Assembly: GCF_007988865.1 (NCBI RefSeq)
Contig: NZ_BJUY01000001.1
Span: 1-64,000, forward strand
Origin: Alkalibacterium kapii
GTDB lineage: Bacteria; Bacillota; Bacilli; Lactobacillales; Carnobacteriaceae_A
DNA length: 64,000 nt
Direction: 5' to 3'
Below are positions 19,040 to 27,400 of the stretch, piece after piece. Under the pieces are notes generated by a model. The model had not been told where the DNA came from, did not search any database, and worked only from the letters and a program-made list of their open reading frames with translations. How positions within the stretch are numbered: the stretch's first letter is position 1; every line of letters begins with the position of its first letter. The translations under genes and the position numbers were made by a program.

Positions 19040-19204
19040 AACTTATCCTCCTTATCTTTTTTTATCTTTTATTTAATATTTATCTATAATTCTCTATTCG
19101 TCTATTGTTATTACAATCCTATTCAGTCTATAGTCATTTTAACACATTATATGATATCCCAGTAGATTTTAAACTATAGTATTCTTTTAAAAACGGAGAA
19201 ATTT

Positions 19205-19280
19205 AAAACTCCCTTCTAGTGTGAAAATTTGTAAATGACCGTTTTCCAGCCAAATAAATTCACGTTTTGAAGAGAGTTTT
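19205..19280 (-). terminator. long structured hairpin after the thioredoxin-like gene
   Basis: AAAACTCCCTTC (19205-19216) pairs with GAAGAGAGTTTT (19269-19280) with one wobble; inside, GTGAA (19221-19225) pairs with TTCAC (19259-19263). On the minus strand it ends GAGTTTTAAATTT. It lies between the thioredoxin-like gene and the glucosaminidase gene, so it is a plausible terminator with an unusually long loop. Confidence 0.4.
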
Positions 19281-19285
19281 GTGTT

Positions 19286-19621
19286 TTAACCTTTCAGTGC
19301 TTCTGTAATTTTTTTCAGTTGTTCATTCACTTTATTTTTTTCTATAAATCTCGCAAATCGCATCACTTCTTGTCCATTTACAAAGAGTAATACGACCGGA
19401 ATAGTAAACACTGTATACTCTCCGGCGATATTCGGCAGTTTCTGCACATCTGCCTGCATTGACACGATTTCCGGATAACTTTCAATTATCGGCTTGATCT
19501 GGGGTAAAACCGCATGACATACAGAACAATTTTCACCATACAGATATAATAAGGCTAAGTCATTATCTTTAACGAATGTTTGTAACTCTTTCAGTGAATC
19601 TGCTTCTTTAAATCCTTCCAT
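19286..19621 (-). CDS. thioredoxin-family protein
   Basis: 111 residues from ATG 19619-19621; the GTG at 19630 overlaps the AGGGGTGG Shine-Dalgarno. A single thioredoxin fold with the redox motif CSVC (Cys32 and Cys35) in LYLYGENCSVCHAVLPQIKP, and the cis-Pro region in FTIPVVLLFVNG. There is no signal peptide, so it is cytoplasmic. It lies 41 nt after the ABC permease gene and is probably transcribed with it. Partner unknown. Confidence 0.9.
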   Translation of the reverse strand: MEGFKEADSLKELQTFVKDNDLALLYLYGENCSVCHAVLPQIKPIIESYPEIVSMQADVQKLPNIAGEYTVFTIPVVLLFVNGQEVMRFARFIEKNKVNEQLKKITEALKG

Positions 19622-19662
19622 TGTTTCCACCCCTTTTTAAGATCATTATTCTTACGTGTAAA

Positions 19663-22650
19663 TTAATCCTGCGTTTTCAGTGCTTCCACCATATCAACAT
19701 TCTTTAATTTAAAGTGCATGACTATCATAACTAAACTACTGAAGAAAAACATCAACAGGAATGAATAGAGATAACTCGACCAGGCAATCTGATCGACAAA
19801 TCGCATAACGTCCAGTTCTGCTGTCTGCAGCACAAACTGGTGCATGAAAATCCCCAGTACAAAACCAACAAGGATACCCATGACCGTCAGTACAAAGTTC
19901 TCACGGTAGACATACATTGTTACTTCTTTATCATAAAAGCCGAGAACTTTGATGGTAGACAATTCTCTGATGCGCTCAGACACATTTATATTCGTCAGGT
20001 TATACAAAACGACAAAAGCGAGTGAGGCAGCTGAAATGATCAAAACAACTGTAACGATATCCAAACTGTCCATTGAGTCCTGGAATTCTTCTTTTATAGA
20101 AGAAACGAATGTTATGCCCAGGACACCATCTTCTTCTGTCAGTTTTTCACCCAGTTCATCTTCGTTGATCGAGTCTTCATATTTAAGCAGACTCGTATTA
20201 TAAGAAATATCTTCATCGATGACCTGCTCATAGTATTCTTTTGACATGTATACATAGTGTTCGACGTATTGTTCAGAAATACCAGCGATATCGATTGTTG
20301 CCGTTTCGCCTTCTTCCCATTCCATTTCCACCGTATCTCCGATGTTTACATCCAAAAGATCAGCAAGTTTATCCGTAATGACCGCACCCTCTTTTTTTAA
20401 ATCATACCTGATCGACTGGTCGTTTCGGTCCCTCAACACAACAAAGTCCTTGAACATTTCTTTGTCATCTGGAACCAGCAGGGTGGCATCTCGCATTTCG
20501 CTGTCTTTCTCTACGGTAACACTTTCCTGCAGTGACTGCAGTTGTTCTTCGAAACCGTCAACCTCATCCAGAGTCTTGGCAATCGACTGCTGTTCACTCT
20601 CGGTTGCATTGGGATCTTCAGTTACTATAGCCTGATACAAATTGATTTCTCCAAATTGAAGATCTGTTATATCAGCTATTGAATCGGAAAGTCCAAATCC
20701 AGTTAGAAGTAAAGCCGTTCCTCCTGCTACACCAAACAGGGTCATTAGCATACGTCGTTTATATCTGAATAAATTTCTTGACGATACTTTTTGAGTAAAC
20801 GAGAATCTTTTCCAAATAAATGGGAGTCGTTCCAAGAAAATACGTTTCCCTTTTTTTGGAGCTTTTGGTCGCAGCAAGGTTGCCGCATTGCTGCGTAAAG
20901 ATAAACGCACAGACACCAGAGTAGATAATCCAGTAGCCAGTAAAGCCGCTATTATTGAAATCAGCGCATAGTTCCAGTAAAATTGCGTCTGAGCTTCCGG
21001 CAGATTGTAAAGTGTGCTATAGGCATCAAGAATCACATTCGGGAATAACCAGTAGCCTAAAAACAGTCCGATCACACTACCAAATGAGGTCGCAATAAAC
21101 GCATATATAAAGTACTTAGCTGCAATCGATGTGTTCCCGTAACCAAGTGCTTTCAGCGTGCCGATCTGATTTCTGCCTTCATCGACCATACGTGTCATGG
21201 TCGTCAATGAAATCAGCGCAGCCAGCATAAAGAAAAAGACTGGAAAAATTTTGGCAATTGCACTAATGCGATCAGCATTTTCACTAAACTCTTCGTATCC
21301 AGGATTGGATGTTCTGTCTTTTACAAAATATTCCGGTTCTTCCAGTTCAGCCAGCTGTTCTTCAGCATCTGCTAGATCTGCTTGAGCTTCCTCTATTTCT
21401 TTATTGGCTTTGGCTTCCTCTTCTTTAAATTCTTCTAAACCTTCTTGATAATCTGCTTCAGCTTCTTCCAGTTCAACTCGTGCTTGTTCCAGTTCTTCTC
21501 TGGATGCAGTAAGTTCCTGCTCCAGCTGATTTTCAGCGTTATCAAGCTCCTCTAGGCCTGCGATGATTTGTTCTTCTTGAGCCTGAAGCTGCTGATAAGC
21601 AGCGGTACCTTCTCTTTGAGCTTCTCTAAGCTGATTTTTATTTGCCTGTACTTCGTTCAACGCCTGATTTAAATTGTCACGTTCATTTTCAATCTCAGCA
21701 CGTGCATTCGCTTCTTCAGACTCGAGTTCGTCCAGTCCCGCTTCATAGTCCGCGTATCCTTCGTCGATTTCATTACGGGAATCTTTCAACTCCTGCCGGC
21801 CTTCTTCAAGTTCCTGTTTTGCATCTTCGATCTCTGTATAGCCGTCGTTTATTTCTGTTTCGATTTCTTCATATAGTTTGTCGTACCTTTCTTCAGGTCG
21901 ACCAGAAAAAACTTCTTCCACATCATTTGTTTTTTTCTTTATAAATGACTGATAATCCTCTGTGTAAGATTCATACTGTGAGGACTGGTCAAATAAGACA
22001 TGTGCATCTGTATAAATGTCCATGTCAAAGACCTCGGATAACACTACAGAAAAACCATCTAAATTACCGTTCCCGATCGTTGTATTCCCTCTATTTGAAC
22101 GTTCAATGTATAAGGGACTCTTCACAAAGCCGACAACCTCAAAAGTACGCTCAGTAAGTACATCATCCTGATCGTCAGAGGAATCTTCATTAAACGTCAC
22201 ACTGTCACCTATAGCATACTCATCAGCATAATTACTAGTATGATCCAAGGCTATTTCATCAGTTGCTTCCGGCAATCGCCCTTCAATGATTTTTAACGTA
22301 TTGACGTTTTCCAGATTTTCATTCCATCCATATACCTTTGAGGTCAAACCCGTTCCACTTAAAATGACATCTTTTGTATAAAGATAATTGATTTCGGCAT
22401 TTTCAACTGAGTCAAGTAATTCTTTGTCTTCATCTGCAAGTCCCATGGTCGAAAACACATGTAAATCGCTTAAATTCTGTTCATCATAGTATGAATCAGC
22501 CGTATCGTTCATCACCGGCCCGGTTGCACTTAATCCGGCATAAAAGGCCACTCCGATCAGAATGATTGCAAAAATAGACAGAAAACGGGTTTTACTTCGC
22601 GTGATTTCTCTGAATGTGTCTTTCCATAATGCGCTTTTTTTCACTTCCAA
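19663..22650 (-). CDS. FtsX/MacB-type ABC transporter permease with long coiled coil
   Basis: 995 residues. One N-terminal membrane helix (about 20-42), a large extracytoplasmic part, and two FtsX blocks of membrane helices (about 470-590 and 880-985). Residues about 245-440 are an extended acidic coiled coil made of Glu/Ala/Gln heptads. Such permeases pair with a MacB/LolD-like ATPase and transmit force across the membrane rather than forming a classic channel; substrates are usually peptides, lipoproteins or envelope enzymes. The start is TTG 22650 (GGAG at 7 nt) or GTG 22644. It follows its ATPase gene by about 20 nt. Confidence 0.92.
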   Translation of the reverse strand: MEVKKSALWKDTFREITRSKTRFLSIFAIILIGVAFYAGLSATGPVMNDTADSYYDEQNLSDLHVFSTMGLADEDKELLDSVENAEINYLYTKDVILSGTGLTSKVYGWNENLENVNTLKIIEGRLPEATDEIALDHTSNYADEYAIGDSVTFNEDSSDDQDDVLTERTFEVVGFVKSPLYIERSNRGNTTIGNGNLDGFSVVLSEVFDMDIYTDAHVLFDQSSQYESYTEDYQSFIKKKTNDVEEVFSGRPEERYDKLYEEIETEINDGYTEIEDAKQELEEGRQELKDSRNEIDEGYADYEAGLDELESEEANARAEIENERDNLNQALNEVQANKNQLREAQREGTAAYQQLQAQEEQIIAGLEELDNAENQLEQELTASREELEQARVELEEAEADYQEGLEEFKEEEAKANKEIEEAQADLADAEEQLAELEEPEYFVKDRTSNPGYEEFSENADRISAIAKIFPVFFFMLAALISLTTMTRMVDEGRNQIGTLKALGYGNTSIAAKYFIYAFIATSFGSVIGLFLGYWLFPNVILDAYSTLYNLPEAQTQFYWNYALISIIAALLATGLSTLVSVRLSLRSNAATLLRPKAPKKGKRIFLERLPFIWKRFSFTQKVSSRNLFRYKRRMLMTLFGVAGGTALLLTGFGLSDSIADITDLQFGEINLYQAIVTEDPNATESEQQSIAKTLDEVDGFEEQLQSLQESVTVEKDSEMRDATLLVPDDKEMFKDFVVLRDRNDQSIRYDLKKEGAVITDKLADLLDVNIGDTVEMEWEEGETATIDIAGISEQYVEHYVYMSKEYYEQVIDEDISYNTSLLKYEDSINEDELGEKLTEEDGVLGITFVSSIKEEFQDSMDSLDIVTVVLIISAASLAFVVLYNLTNINVSERIRELSTIKVLGFYDKEVTMYVYRENFVLTVMGILVGFVLGIFMHQFVLQTAELDVMRFVDQIAWSSYLYSFLLMFFFSSLVMIVMHFKLKNVDMVEALKTQD

Positions 22651-22669
22651 CCCTCATCTCCTATATATT

Positions 22670-23374
22670 TTACCATTCAATCGATTCAACTGATTGTGGA
22701 TGTTCATTCACTGTAATATCTCTTACTTTTGCGTTTTTTATGTCGATCACACGATCAGCCATTGGAGCAATAGCACGGTTATGTGTGATAACAACGACTG
22801 TCGCACCAAATTCATCCTTAGACCGGCTCAGTAAATCCAGCACTTTTTTTCCTGTCTCAAAGTCCAAAGCCCCCGTCGGCTCATCACAAAGTAAAAGTTT
22901 AGGTTGCTTAGCCAGTGCTCTGGCGATAGCCACACGCTGTTGTTCTCCACCTGACAGTTGGGCGGGGAAATTATCCATCCGGTCTTCTAGCCCGACACTA
23001 ATGAGGATCTCCTCGGCATCCAGTGCATTAGGCGAGATTTCCGCGGCTAATTCAACGTTTTCTTTAGCAGTCAAGTTAGGGATCAGGTTATAATTCTGGA
23101 AAATAAATCCCACATCGTTACGTCTATATTCCGTTAACTGTTTTTCTTTGAAACCGACGATGTTCGTTCCATCTATGATGACATCCCCTTCGTCAGCTGA
23201 ATCCATTCCACCTAGAATATTTAAAACCGTCGTTTTCCCAGCACCACTGGGACCAACGATCACAGCAAATTCATTCTTCTCTATATCGAAAGTGATGCCA
23301 TCGTTGGCAACAACTTCCGTTTCTCCTGACTTGTAACGCTTGATTTCATCTTTTACTGTTATATAAGCTGTCAT
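22670..23374 (-). CDS. ABC transporter ATP-binding protein (MacB/LolD type)
   Basis: 234 residues, one nucleotide-binding domain: Walker A GPSGAGKTT, Q-loop FIFQNYNLIPNLTAKENV, signature LSGGEQQRVAIARAL, Walker B LLLCDEPTGALD and switch His in VVITHN. It powers the FtsX-type permease encoded next. Shine-Dalgarno AGAAGGGA lies about 11 nt before the ATG. Confidence 0.94.
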   Translation of the reverse strand: MTAYITVKDEIKRYKSGETEVVANDGITFDIEKNEFAVIVGPSGAGKTTVLNILGGMDSADEGDVIIDGTNIVGFKEKQLTEYRRNDVGFIFQNYNLIPNLTAKENVELAAEISPNALDAEEILISVGLEDRMDNFPAQLSGGEQQRVAIARALAKQPKLLLCDEPTGALDFETGKKVLDLLSRSKDEFGATVVVITHNRAIAPMADRVIDIKNAKVRDITVNEHPQSVESIEW

Positions 23375-23630
23375 ATTTATTCGTCCCTTCTATACTTGTT
23401 CCTATCTAGTTATTTTATCATACACGTTTCAATAAAGGCTATATTTTCGAAATCTTCAGTAAAAATTCAATAATAAATCATATCTTGAACAAAATAGACG
23501 CCAAGACATTTTTAAAGCTGTGTCACTTGTGTACATCACTCCAAGAAAACTGAAGTCTTTATCTAGCCAAAAAGCAGAAAAAGTTCAATCTTTTAAAATC
23601 ATTTATAATGGAATATCGATAGACGTTAAA

Positions 23631-23655
23631 GAGGCTGGACTTTTTGTCCAGCCTC
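23631..23655 (-). terminator. GGCTGG-family hairpin after the RlmI-type gene
   Basis: Perfect 10-bp arms GAGGCTGGAC (23631-23640) and GTCCAGCCTC (23646-23655), loop TTTTT. On the minus strand it ends CCTCTTTAACG. The same GGCTGG core recurs in the hairpins at 27241 and 46487. Confidence 0.7.
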
Positions 23656-23664
23656 CCCCTACGA

Positions 23665-24843
23665 TCATTTAGCTCTTTCTAAGGCAAACACTTTTAAATA
23701 ATCTGACTCTGGATGGTGTTTATTTACGGGAAAATCTTCCGGTAAATCGAATTCCTCTAAGAGATATGCGTCAACATTCAATTCCTCAAATGCCTGATTG
23801 ACGTCTTCAAAAAAACCATCTCTCGTTACATTCCATGCGTTGGTAGAAGTAATGATTAAACCACCCGGCGCAAGAACTTTGACTGCTTCTTTGACTAATT
23901 CAGTGTAATCCTTGTCTACACTGAAGGTTCTCTTTTTAGTCCGTGCAAACGTCGGAGGATCTAAAACGATCAGATCAAATACCAAACGGTGCTTCTGTGC
24001 ATAATCCAAATATGAGAAGACATCCATGACCCGGATTTCATGTTGTTCGCTGTCTAATCCATTGACCTGGAATTGTTCTTTAGTTCGTTCTTTACTCCTG
24101 TTGGCGACATCCACGTTTACTGTTTTCACTGCGCCCCCCATCGCTGCAGCAATAGAAAAAGCTCCAGTATAGCTGAAAGCATTGAGAAACGTTTTTCCTA
24201 ATCCCCATGATTCCATTATCTTTCTTCTTACGCTGCGCTGATCAAGGAATAAACCTGTCATCCAGCCCTCATCAAGATAAATATTATAACGAATACCATT
24301 CTCTTTAACAACAAGGGGTTCAACAGCTTTTTCCCCTTCAATGAACCGACTTTTATGAGGAGCTTTGGGATAACGATATTTTTCGTAGATCCCTTTGAAA
24401 TCAGAGATCACTTGCTTGAATGCCTGAATGATCATATCTTTATGCTGATATATGCCTTCGCTATACCATGAAAAAACATAATACCCTTCATAATAGTCTA
24501 TCGTTAATCCACCGATTCCGTCACCTTCTCCATTAAAGAAACGGAAGGCTGTTGTTTGATCATCAGCATAAAATGCTGTCCGTCTGTCATAAGCAGCTTT
24601 AAATAGTTTGCTGAAAAATGCCTCATCTATCTGATCGGATTCATTCAAAGAAAGAACGTATCCGATCGTTTTTCTTTCCTTTCCGATATAACCATAGGCA
24701 ACAAACCTGTTGTGTCTATCGACCAATTTGACGAATTCACCTTCAACAAGGTCATCTTTATTAATAAAATCGAGCTCAAGGAGAAGAGGAAACCCCTTAG
24801 AAATTCGATCCGTTGCTAATTCTTTTATTTTTAATACGTTCAT
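23665..24843 (-). CDS. class I SAM-dependent rRNA methyltransferase (RlmI/YwbD-like)
   Basis: 392 residues. An N-terminal PUA domain (about 1-75), a central RlmI-type domain (FRFFNGEGDGIGGLTIDYY) and a Rossmann methylase with LNAFSYTGAFSIAAAMGGA (SAM loop) and LDPPTFARTKK (catalytic DPP[TY] motif). E. coli RlmI makes m5C1962 in 23S rRNA; the exact target here is inferred. Shine-Dalgarno AAGGAG is close to the ATG. It stands alone between two terminators. Confidence 0.9.
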   Translation of the reverse strand: MNVLKIKELATDRISKGFPLLLELDFINKDDLVEGEFVKLVDRHNRFVAYGYIGKERKTIGYVLSLNESDQIDEAFFSKLFKAAYDRRTAFYADDQTTAFRFFNGEGDGIGGLTIDYYEGYYVFSWYSEGIYQHKDMIIQAFKQVISDFKGIYEKYRYPKAPHKSRFIEGEKAVEPLVVKENGIRYNIYLDEGWMTGLFLDQRSVRRKIMESWGLGKTFLNAFSYTGAFSIAAAMGGAVKTVNVDVANRSKERTKEQFQVNGLDSEQHEIRVMDVFSYLDYAQKHRLVFDLIVLDPPTFARTKKRTFSVDKDYTELVKEAVKVLAPGGLIITSTNAWNVTRDGFFEDVNQAFEELNVDAYLLEEFDLPEDFPVNKHHPESDYLKVFALERAK

Positions 24844-24926
24844 GACGCGCTCCTTTTTGTCCTTACATTTTTAAAATCACAACTAGTACAGCATATATCC
24901 ATGTTATCTAAAGAAATATAACAATT

Positions 24927-24962
24927 AAAAAGTGGACGCTGATTGGCTGTACGTCCACTTTT
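24927..24962 (-). terminator. ltaS terminator
   Basis: AAAAAGTGGACG (24927-24938) pairs with CGTCCACTTTT (24952-24962); on the minus strand it is followed by TTTTTAATTG. It begins 6 nt past the ltaS stop codon. Confidence 0.85.
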
Positions 24963-24967
24963 CAGAT

Positions 24968-27115
24968 TTAATTCAGTTTATCTACTTTAGGCTTTATCTC
25001 AGGATCCAGTGTCTGAATAAAAGCATTGAAATTCATTTCATCGATCAGCTCAGGTGCATCTGATTCATAAAGTGTTTCACTGGATAATCCTTTTCTTTCT
25101 TTTAATAATGTTTTCCCGTCTTCAGCTTTCAAGTTTTCCAGCTGATCAGCATAGATATATTCATTAGGTTCATAACCTTGAATCGATGTTGGCGAATAAA
25201 AACGCAGCAAGTCAAGCATCATGACCTCATCAGAATGTCTTAATTCTTCTCTCGCTTCATTACGGAGTTCCTTAAGTTCTTTCGTTTCTGTTTCAGAAAG
25301 TTCTTCTGTAATATCTACGCCATCTTTATCATAAACAGTTTGACCGATAAATGTATAGTCTTCAGTCATAACACGACCATTTCTGAGTGGTACTGTATTG
25401 TCATGTTCGCCAGACAGCAGATCCTGTCCCATAAATAAAAACTCATCTGTTTCAATCCCCAGCAAATGAAGAAGTGTCGGCAGCATATCTACTTGTCCGC
25501 TGTAAGTCTCAAACTCTTTACCATTTCCTGCACCTGGAACATGCATGATCAGAGGGACACGCTGCATTTGCGCATCATCGTATTCATTCCACTCTTCTCT
25601 CTCTTTACCGACTAATTCGGCTAGACGCGGGTTGCGCATATTCGATATGCCATAATGATCCCCGTAAAGAACAACGATGGAGTCTTCATACAGACCACTG
25701 GCTTTCAGATAATTAAAGAATTCTTCGATAGCCTGGTCGAGATAATTAGCTGTCGCAAAATACTGATTGATTGTATCGTCAGATGTTTGTGCTAAGGGGA
25801 ACCCCTGGTTTTTTTCATCTAAAGGATATGGAAAATGATTTGTCACCGTCACGAACTTAGTGTAAAAAGGTTGCGGTAACTGCTCGATATATTCGACAGA
25901 ATCTTTGAAAAACAATTTGTCTTTCAGGCCGTATTCCAGCGATCGGTCTCCTGATACATTGTAAAAGGATGAATCGAAGAAATAATCATATCCAAAATTT
26001 CGGTAAGTGTCTGTTCTGTTCCAGAAAGAACCCACATTCCCATGAAAAGCAGCAGAGGTATAGTCCCCTTTTTGCTCTAAAATGGCCGGAGCCGCATGAA
26101 AAGTATTGGTTGATCCCAGCGTTTGAAACGCACTGCCTTCTGATAATCCATATAGTGATGTTTCAGCTAAAACTTCTGCATCACTTGATTTTCCCTGTCC
26201 TGTCTGATGAAAGAAATTGCTGAAACTGTAGGAGTCTTTGTTATGAAACAGGCTGTTGACAAAAGGCATGACCTCGTGTTTGACTCCTGTTTCATCCTCT
26301 AATTCATAATCGATCACAAACTGCTGCACACTTTCCATCGCAATGACGATCACATTTCGGTCTTTAGCTGCACCAAAATATTGTGGATCGGGTTCTGTAT
26401 AGTTAGCCCTGGTGAAATCGATAATATCATTTAATTGAGTTTCGTCTGCACTTGCCCTGATCTGACTGTTTTGAGCTGTTTGGAAAAGATCATAGCCAGC
26501 AAAGAAATTCAGACCCATATATTTAACAATATAATTTCTGTCAAAGGTTCGAGTCAGCAACTGTGGGCGATCTATTTCCGCCAAAGTCAGATTCCCTGCA
26601 AAAAGCGCTAATCCTAATGCAGTAACAGCAAAAATTTCACGTTTTTTCACTGGCTTTTTATAAAATTTCAAAATACTCTTCTGTTTGCGGATGTACATGC
26701 CTATCAGTAAAAAGACGTCAAACCAATAAATGAAGTCCCAGGGTCTCATCATCGCAAAAGTTGAAGCAATGACTCCCTTGGAAACATTATTGGAACCAAC
26801 TAGAATGTTGGTTGTCAGAAAATCTGAAAATTCTCTATAATAGAGTACATTGGTGTAAAGCAGCAGCGTTGCCGAAAGTAGTAATCCCAGCAAGACAAAA
26901 AATGATGTTTTAGGTTTCTTGAAATAAAGAGAAATAGAAAAGAATATGAGTGTTATTGCCAATGGATTTATCAAAAGCAGGAAATGCTGAACAAAACCGG
27001 ACACACCCAATTCGAATTCGATCCAGTACGCGGCGTATGTTTTAATCCAGAATAGTAAGCTGACTATACCGAATAACATATTCCTTTTATTGAAAAGTTG
27101 CTTCTTTTTAAACAT
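24968..27115 (-). CDS. ltaS: LtaS-type lipoteichoic acid synthase with Ser in place of the nucleophilic Thr
   Basis: 715 residues from ATG 27113-27115, which has AGAAGGA at 7 nt; the ATG at 27157 lies upstream of that site. Five membrane helices (about 10-185) are followed by an extracellular sulfatase-fold domain: VIVIAMESVQQF (metal-binding Glu), GQGKSSDAEVLAETSLYG, AAFHGNVGSFWNR and VVLYGDHYG. The enzyme polymerises glycerol phosphate from phosphatidylglycerol, releasing diacylglycerol, which DgkB recycles. In characterised LtaS proteins the nucleophile is Thr in GKTSD; here the codon (26186-26188) is TCA, giving Ser310. It could be a functional variant, a primase-like paralogue or a changed enzyme. 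An inverted repeat covers its promoter. Confidence 0.9.
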   Translation of the reverse strand: MFKKKQLFNKRNMLFGIVSLLFWIKTYAAYWIEFELGVSGFVQHFLLLINPLAITLIFFSISLYFKKPKTSFFVLLGLLLSATLLLYTNVLYYREFSDFLTTNILVGSNNVSKGVIASTFAMMRPWDFIYWFDVFLLIGMYIRKQKSILKFYKKPVKKREIFAVTALGLALFAGNLTLAEIDRPQLLTRTFDRNYIVKYMGLNFFAGYDLFQTAQNSQIRASADETQLNDIIDFTRANYTEPDPQYFGAAKDRNVIVIAMESVQQFVIDYELEDETGVKHEVMPFVNSLFHNKDSYSFSNFFHQTGQGKSSDAEVLAETSLYGLSEGSAFQTLGSTNTFHAAPAILEQKGDYTSAAFHGNVGSFWNRTDTYRNFGYDYFFDSSFYNVSGDRSLEYGLKDKLFFKDSVEYIEQLPQPFYTKFVTVTNHFPYPLDEKNQGFPLAQTSDDTINQYFATANYLDQAIEEFFNYLKASGLYEDSIVVLYGDHYGISNMRNPRLAELVGKEREEWNEYDDAQMQRVPLIMHVPGAGNGKEFETYSGQVDMLPTLLHLLGIETDEFLFMGQDLLSGEHDNTVPLRNGRVMTEDYTFIGQTVYDKDGVDITEELSETETKELKELRNEAREELRHSDEVMMLDLLRFYSPTSIQGYEPNEYIYADQLENLKAEDGKTLLKERKGLSSETLYESDAPELIDEMNFNAFIQTLDPEIKPKVDKLN

Positions 27116-27186
27116 AGTAAGTCCTTCTTTTTTTATTTTTTTGAAAATAGTTTTCATTGATCACAGAATTTTTTATTCCATTTAAA

Positions 27187-27225
27187 CTAACCCTTATTAT
27201 AATGGAAATAAGGGTTAGTAATCAA
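27187..27225 (-). promoter_or_regulatory. ltaS promoter covered by a 12-bp perfect inverted repeat
   Basis: Minus-strand TTGATT (27220-27225), 18 nt, TATAAT (27196-27201). The arms CTAACCCTTATT (27187-27198) and AATAAGGGTTAG (27207-27218) are perfect over 12 bp with an 8-nt gap; one arm fills the spacer, the other overlaps the -10 and start region. This suggests an operator. As RNA it would be a hairpin, but the U-tail (UUUAAAU) is poor for a terminator, and a better terminator already lies at 27241. I do not recognise the motif as a known regulator box. Confidence 0.6.
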
Positions 27226-27240
27226 TACTAATATCTTCAT

Positions 27241-27281
27241 AATAGACGAGGCTGGGTCAAATGTCCCCAGCCCTGTCTATT
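27241..27281 (-). terminator. GGCTGG-family terminator after the histidine kinase
   Basis: The 16-nt arms 27241-27256 and 27266-27281 (AATAGAC...GGCTGGG and its complement) pair with two mismatches, loop TCAAATGTC. It is about 120 nt past the kinase stop. The U-tract is modest in either direction. Between it and the kinase (27282-27400) I see nothing else. Confidence 0.6.
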
Positions 27282-27400
27282 TTACTGTCGATAATTTTAA
27301 AATCTGCTCTTTTAGTTAGGCTGATCGAATATTTACGGATAATACCATCAAAACTTAGTTATCTAGTATCTATTCGCTCAATGACAAGTCTAATTCTTTT

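Noticed and set aside
22614-23093. 159-codon plus-strand ORF across the ABC ATPase
   Set aside because: Shadow of the ATPase and permease ends; composition is that of reversed coding sequence.
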